NCBI RefSeq assembly: GCF_000265075.1
Contig: NZ_AJYA01000022.1
Location: 1-54,058, forward strand
DNA length: 54,058 nt
Direction: 5' to 3'
Source: Nitritalea halalkaliphila LW7
GTDB taxonomy: Bacteria; Bacteroidota; Bacteroidia; Cytophagales; Cyclobacteriaceae
Part shown: positions 53,215-54,058 of the stretch, in pieces
Position numbering within the stretch: the first letter of the stretch is position 1
How the letters are laid out: each line of letters begins with the position of its first letter
Made by a program: the position numbers and the translations under genes
Notes under the pieces: model-generated
What the model was told of the DNA's origin: nothing
What the model saw: the letters and a program-made list of their open reading frames with translations, nothing else
The model's database searches: none

Positions 53215-53964
53215 ATGAACACCAACTTTACACCCCTTATTTTAGGAGCCTCGCTCCTTTTGATTTGCTTCTTATGCCTAGGCACATCCGCAGGATTTGC
53301 GCAGCAAAAAACCCATGAAGAGGATCGCTTTACTCTGGATGTAACCCTATTTTCAGACCAGTTTTGGGGTTTCTACCCCTATTTTTCTGGAGCTTACAAG
53401 CTCAATGATACCTTTGATCTGACTTTTTATGGAATCATGTGGGCTGGAGGTGAAGGAGCTGCTTGGGGTAACTGGACCGAGTTCGGTGTGGGTATCGGAT
53501 TTCAGGCTGCAGAAGGTGTTTATATAAGCCCTCAACTGGGCATCTTGGGCGGAAGCTTGCTTTCTAAGGGCGCTGATGGAGCAGGTATCCTCGGGGATGG
53601 CATCGTTCCAAATGTAACGCTTACGCTAAAAAAGGCTAGAACTGAGGGGGAGGCCGCTGTCTGGTACTATGCCCCTCTGCGAAATGAAGCCCCTTTGGGT
53701 GGGACCACCCTCTCCTACTTGCACTATCTGGCCTATTATGGCTATAAAGCCACCGATTTTTTTTCTTTCGGGGCACATTATGAGCATTTAATAAACACCG
53801 GGGGATCAGCCATCGCAAGTGCCTCCACAGAATTACAGTGGCTAGGTGCCTACGTGCAGTTTAAAGACCCTAAAGGAGGTGCCTTTGTCCGCTTCACCTT
53901 TGGCACTGACCTGTATGTAGGAAACGAGTCCTTTTACCGCCTGGCTACTGGGTTTCGTTTTTAG
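53215..53964 (+). CDS. Outer-membrane beta-barrel protein, putative
   Basis: 249 residues. A signal peptide (LLLICFLCLGTSAGFAQQ) is followed by regular amphipathic strands rich in aromatic and Gly residues: FTLDVTLFSDQFWGFYPYFS, TEFGVGIGFQAAEGVYISPQ, LHYLAYYGYKATDFFSFGAH. The C-terminus GTDLYVGNESFYRLATGFRF ends in Phe, the usual signal for barrel assembly. It looks like a small porin-like protein of Bacteroidetes; the family is not one I can name. The 94 bp after it hold no gene. Confidence 0.65.
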   Translation: MNTNFTPLILGASLLLICFLCLGTSAGFAQQKTHEEDRFTLDVTLFSDQFWGFYPYFSGAYKLNDTFDLTFYGIMWAGGEGAAWGNWTEFGVGIGFQAAEGVYISPQLGILGGSLLSKGADGAGILGDGIVPNVTLTLKKARTEGEAAVWYYAPLRNEAPLGGTTLSYLHYLAYYGYKATDFFSFGAHYEHLINTGGSAIASASTELQWLGAYVQFKDPKGGAFVRFTFGTDLYVGNESFYRLATGFRF

Positions 53965-54058
53965 GTTGGCGCTACGCGCAAAATAAACCGCACAGCGCCG
54001 TCTCCTTTCACCCTCCGCTTTTCCCAAACCAAACCACCCTTTGTGTTAATATATTTTT

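Noticed and set aside
1..54058. CRISPR arrays, tRNA or rRNA genes, phage or restriction modules
   Set aside because: No regularly spaced repeats, cloverleaf-type sequences or diagnostic proteins were found on reading both strands by eye.

Overview
The window looks like a draft-genome segment from a member of the Bacteroidetes, most likely Cytophagales/Cyclobacteriaceae (Algoriphagus- or Nitritalea-like). The reasons are a SusC/SusD pair, many lipoprotein signal peptides, DUF4221/6-bladed-propeller lipoproteins, a TM2-DUF2752 pair, and an arginine operon built around the Bacteroidetes-type ArgF' carbamoyltransferase. The genus is inference only. No rRNA, tRNA, CRISPR array or intact phage was seen.

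Layout. Positions 1-660 hold mobile-element debris: the start of an IS66 tnpA (minus) and the tail of an IS21 istB plus its repeated terminal sequences (plus). Positions 679-3594 are an AT-rich minus-strand cluster: a small secreted Cys peptide, a terminator, a DUF4221 lipoprotein, a CxxC lipoprotein and a second propeller lipoprotein. Next come an S8 protease (3919-5177) and a translationally coupled TolC-adaptor-RND efflux operon (11157-5589). Positions 11345-14082 carry a lipoprotein, a PAS sensor protein and a methyltransferase. SusC/SusD (18467-14142), a GIN-domain lipoprotein, TM2 and DUF2752 proteins, an MpaB-like oxygenase, a TolB-like protein, a SatD/DUF3307 chimera and an AbgT transporter follow.

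The centrepiece is a complete arginine operon at 25229-33551: GNAT acyltransferase, argG, argC, argD, argF', argB, argE, argH. It is continued by a sirtuin whose YxxR motif predicts desuccinylase activity, then a DUF2911 lipoprotein. Upstream lies a short Arg-containing reading frame (25009-25128) whose stop codon sits in a terminator-like hairpin, so it is a candidate attenuator. Residue Val90 of ArgF' suggests succinylated rather than acetylated intermediates, which would fit the sirtuin.

Positions 35282-37982 repeat the first cluster's plan: a secreted Cys-rich peptide (hidden by a frameshift), a terminator, a propeller lipoprotein and a carboxypeptidase-regulatory-like protein. The two peptides share a C-terminal C-x6-C motif. 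This peptide + terminator + propeller arrangement is the best candidate here for an undescribed system. The rest (38210-53964) is mostly housekeeping: SIMPL protein, trpS, DUF1573 protein, PLP enzyme, fatty-acid CoA ligase and acyl-CoA dehydrogenase, M28 peptidase, secreted and outer-membrane proteins.

At least 15 genes, including argG and argE, are broken by one-base shifts, several of them in homopolymer runs. These look like sequencing errors rather than decay, so such genes are given here as single full-length features.
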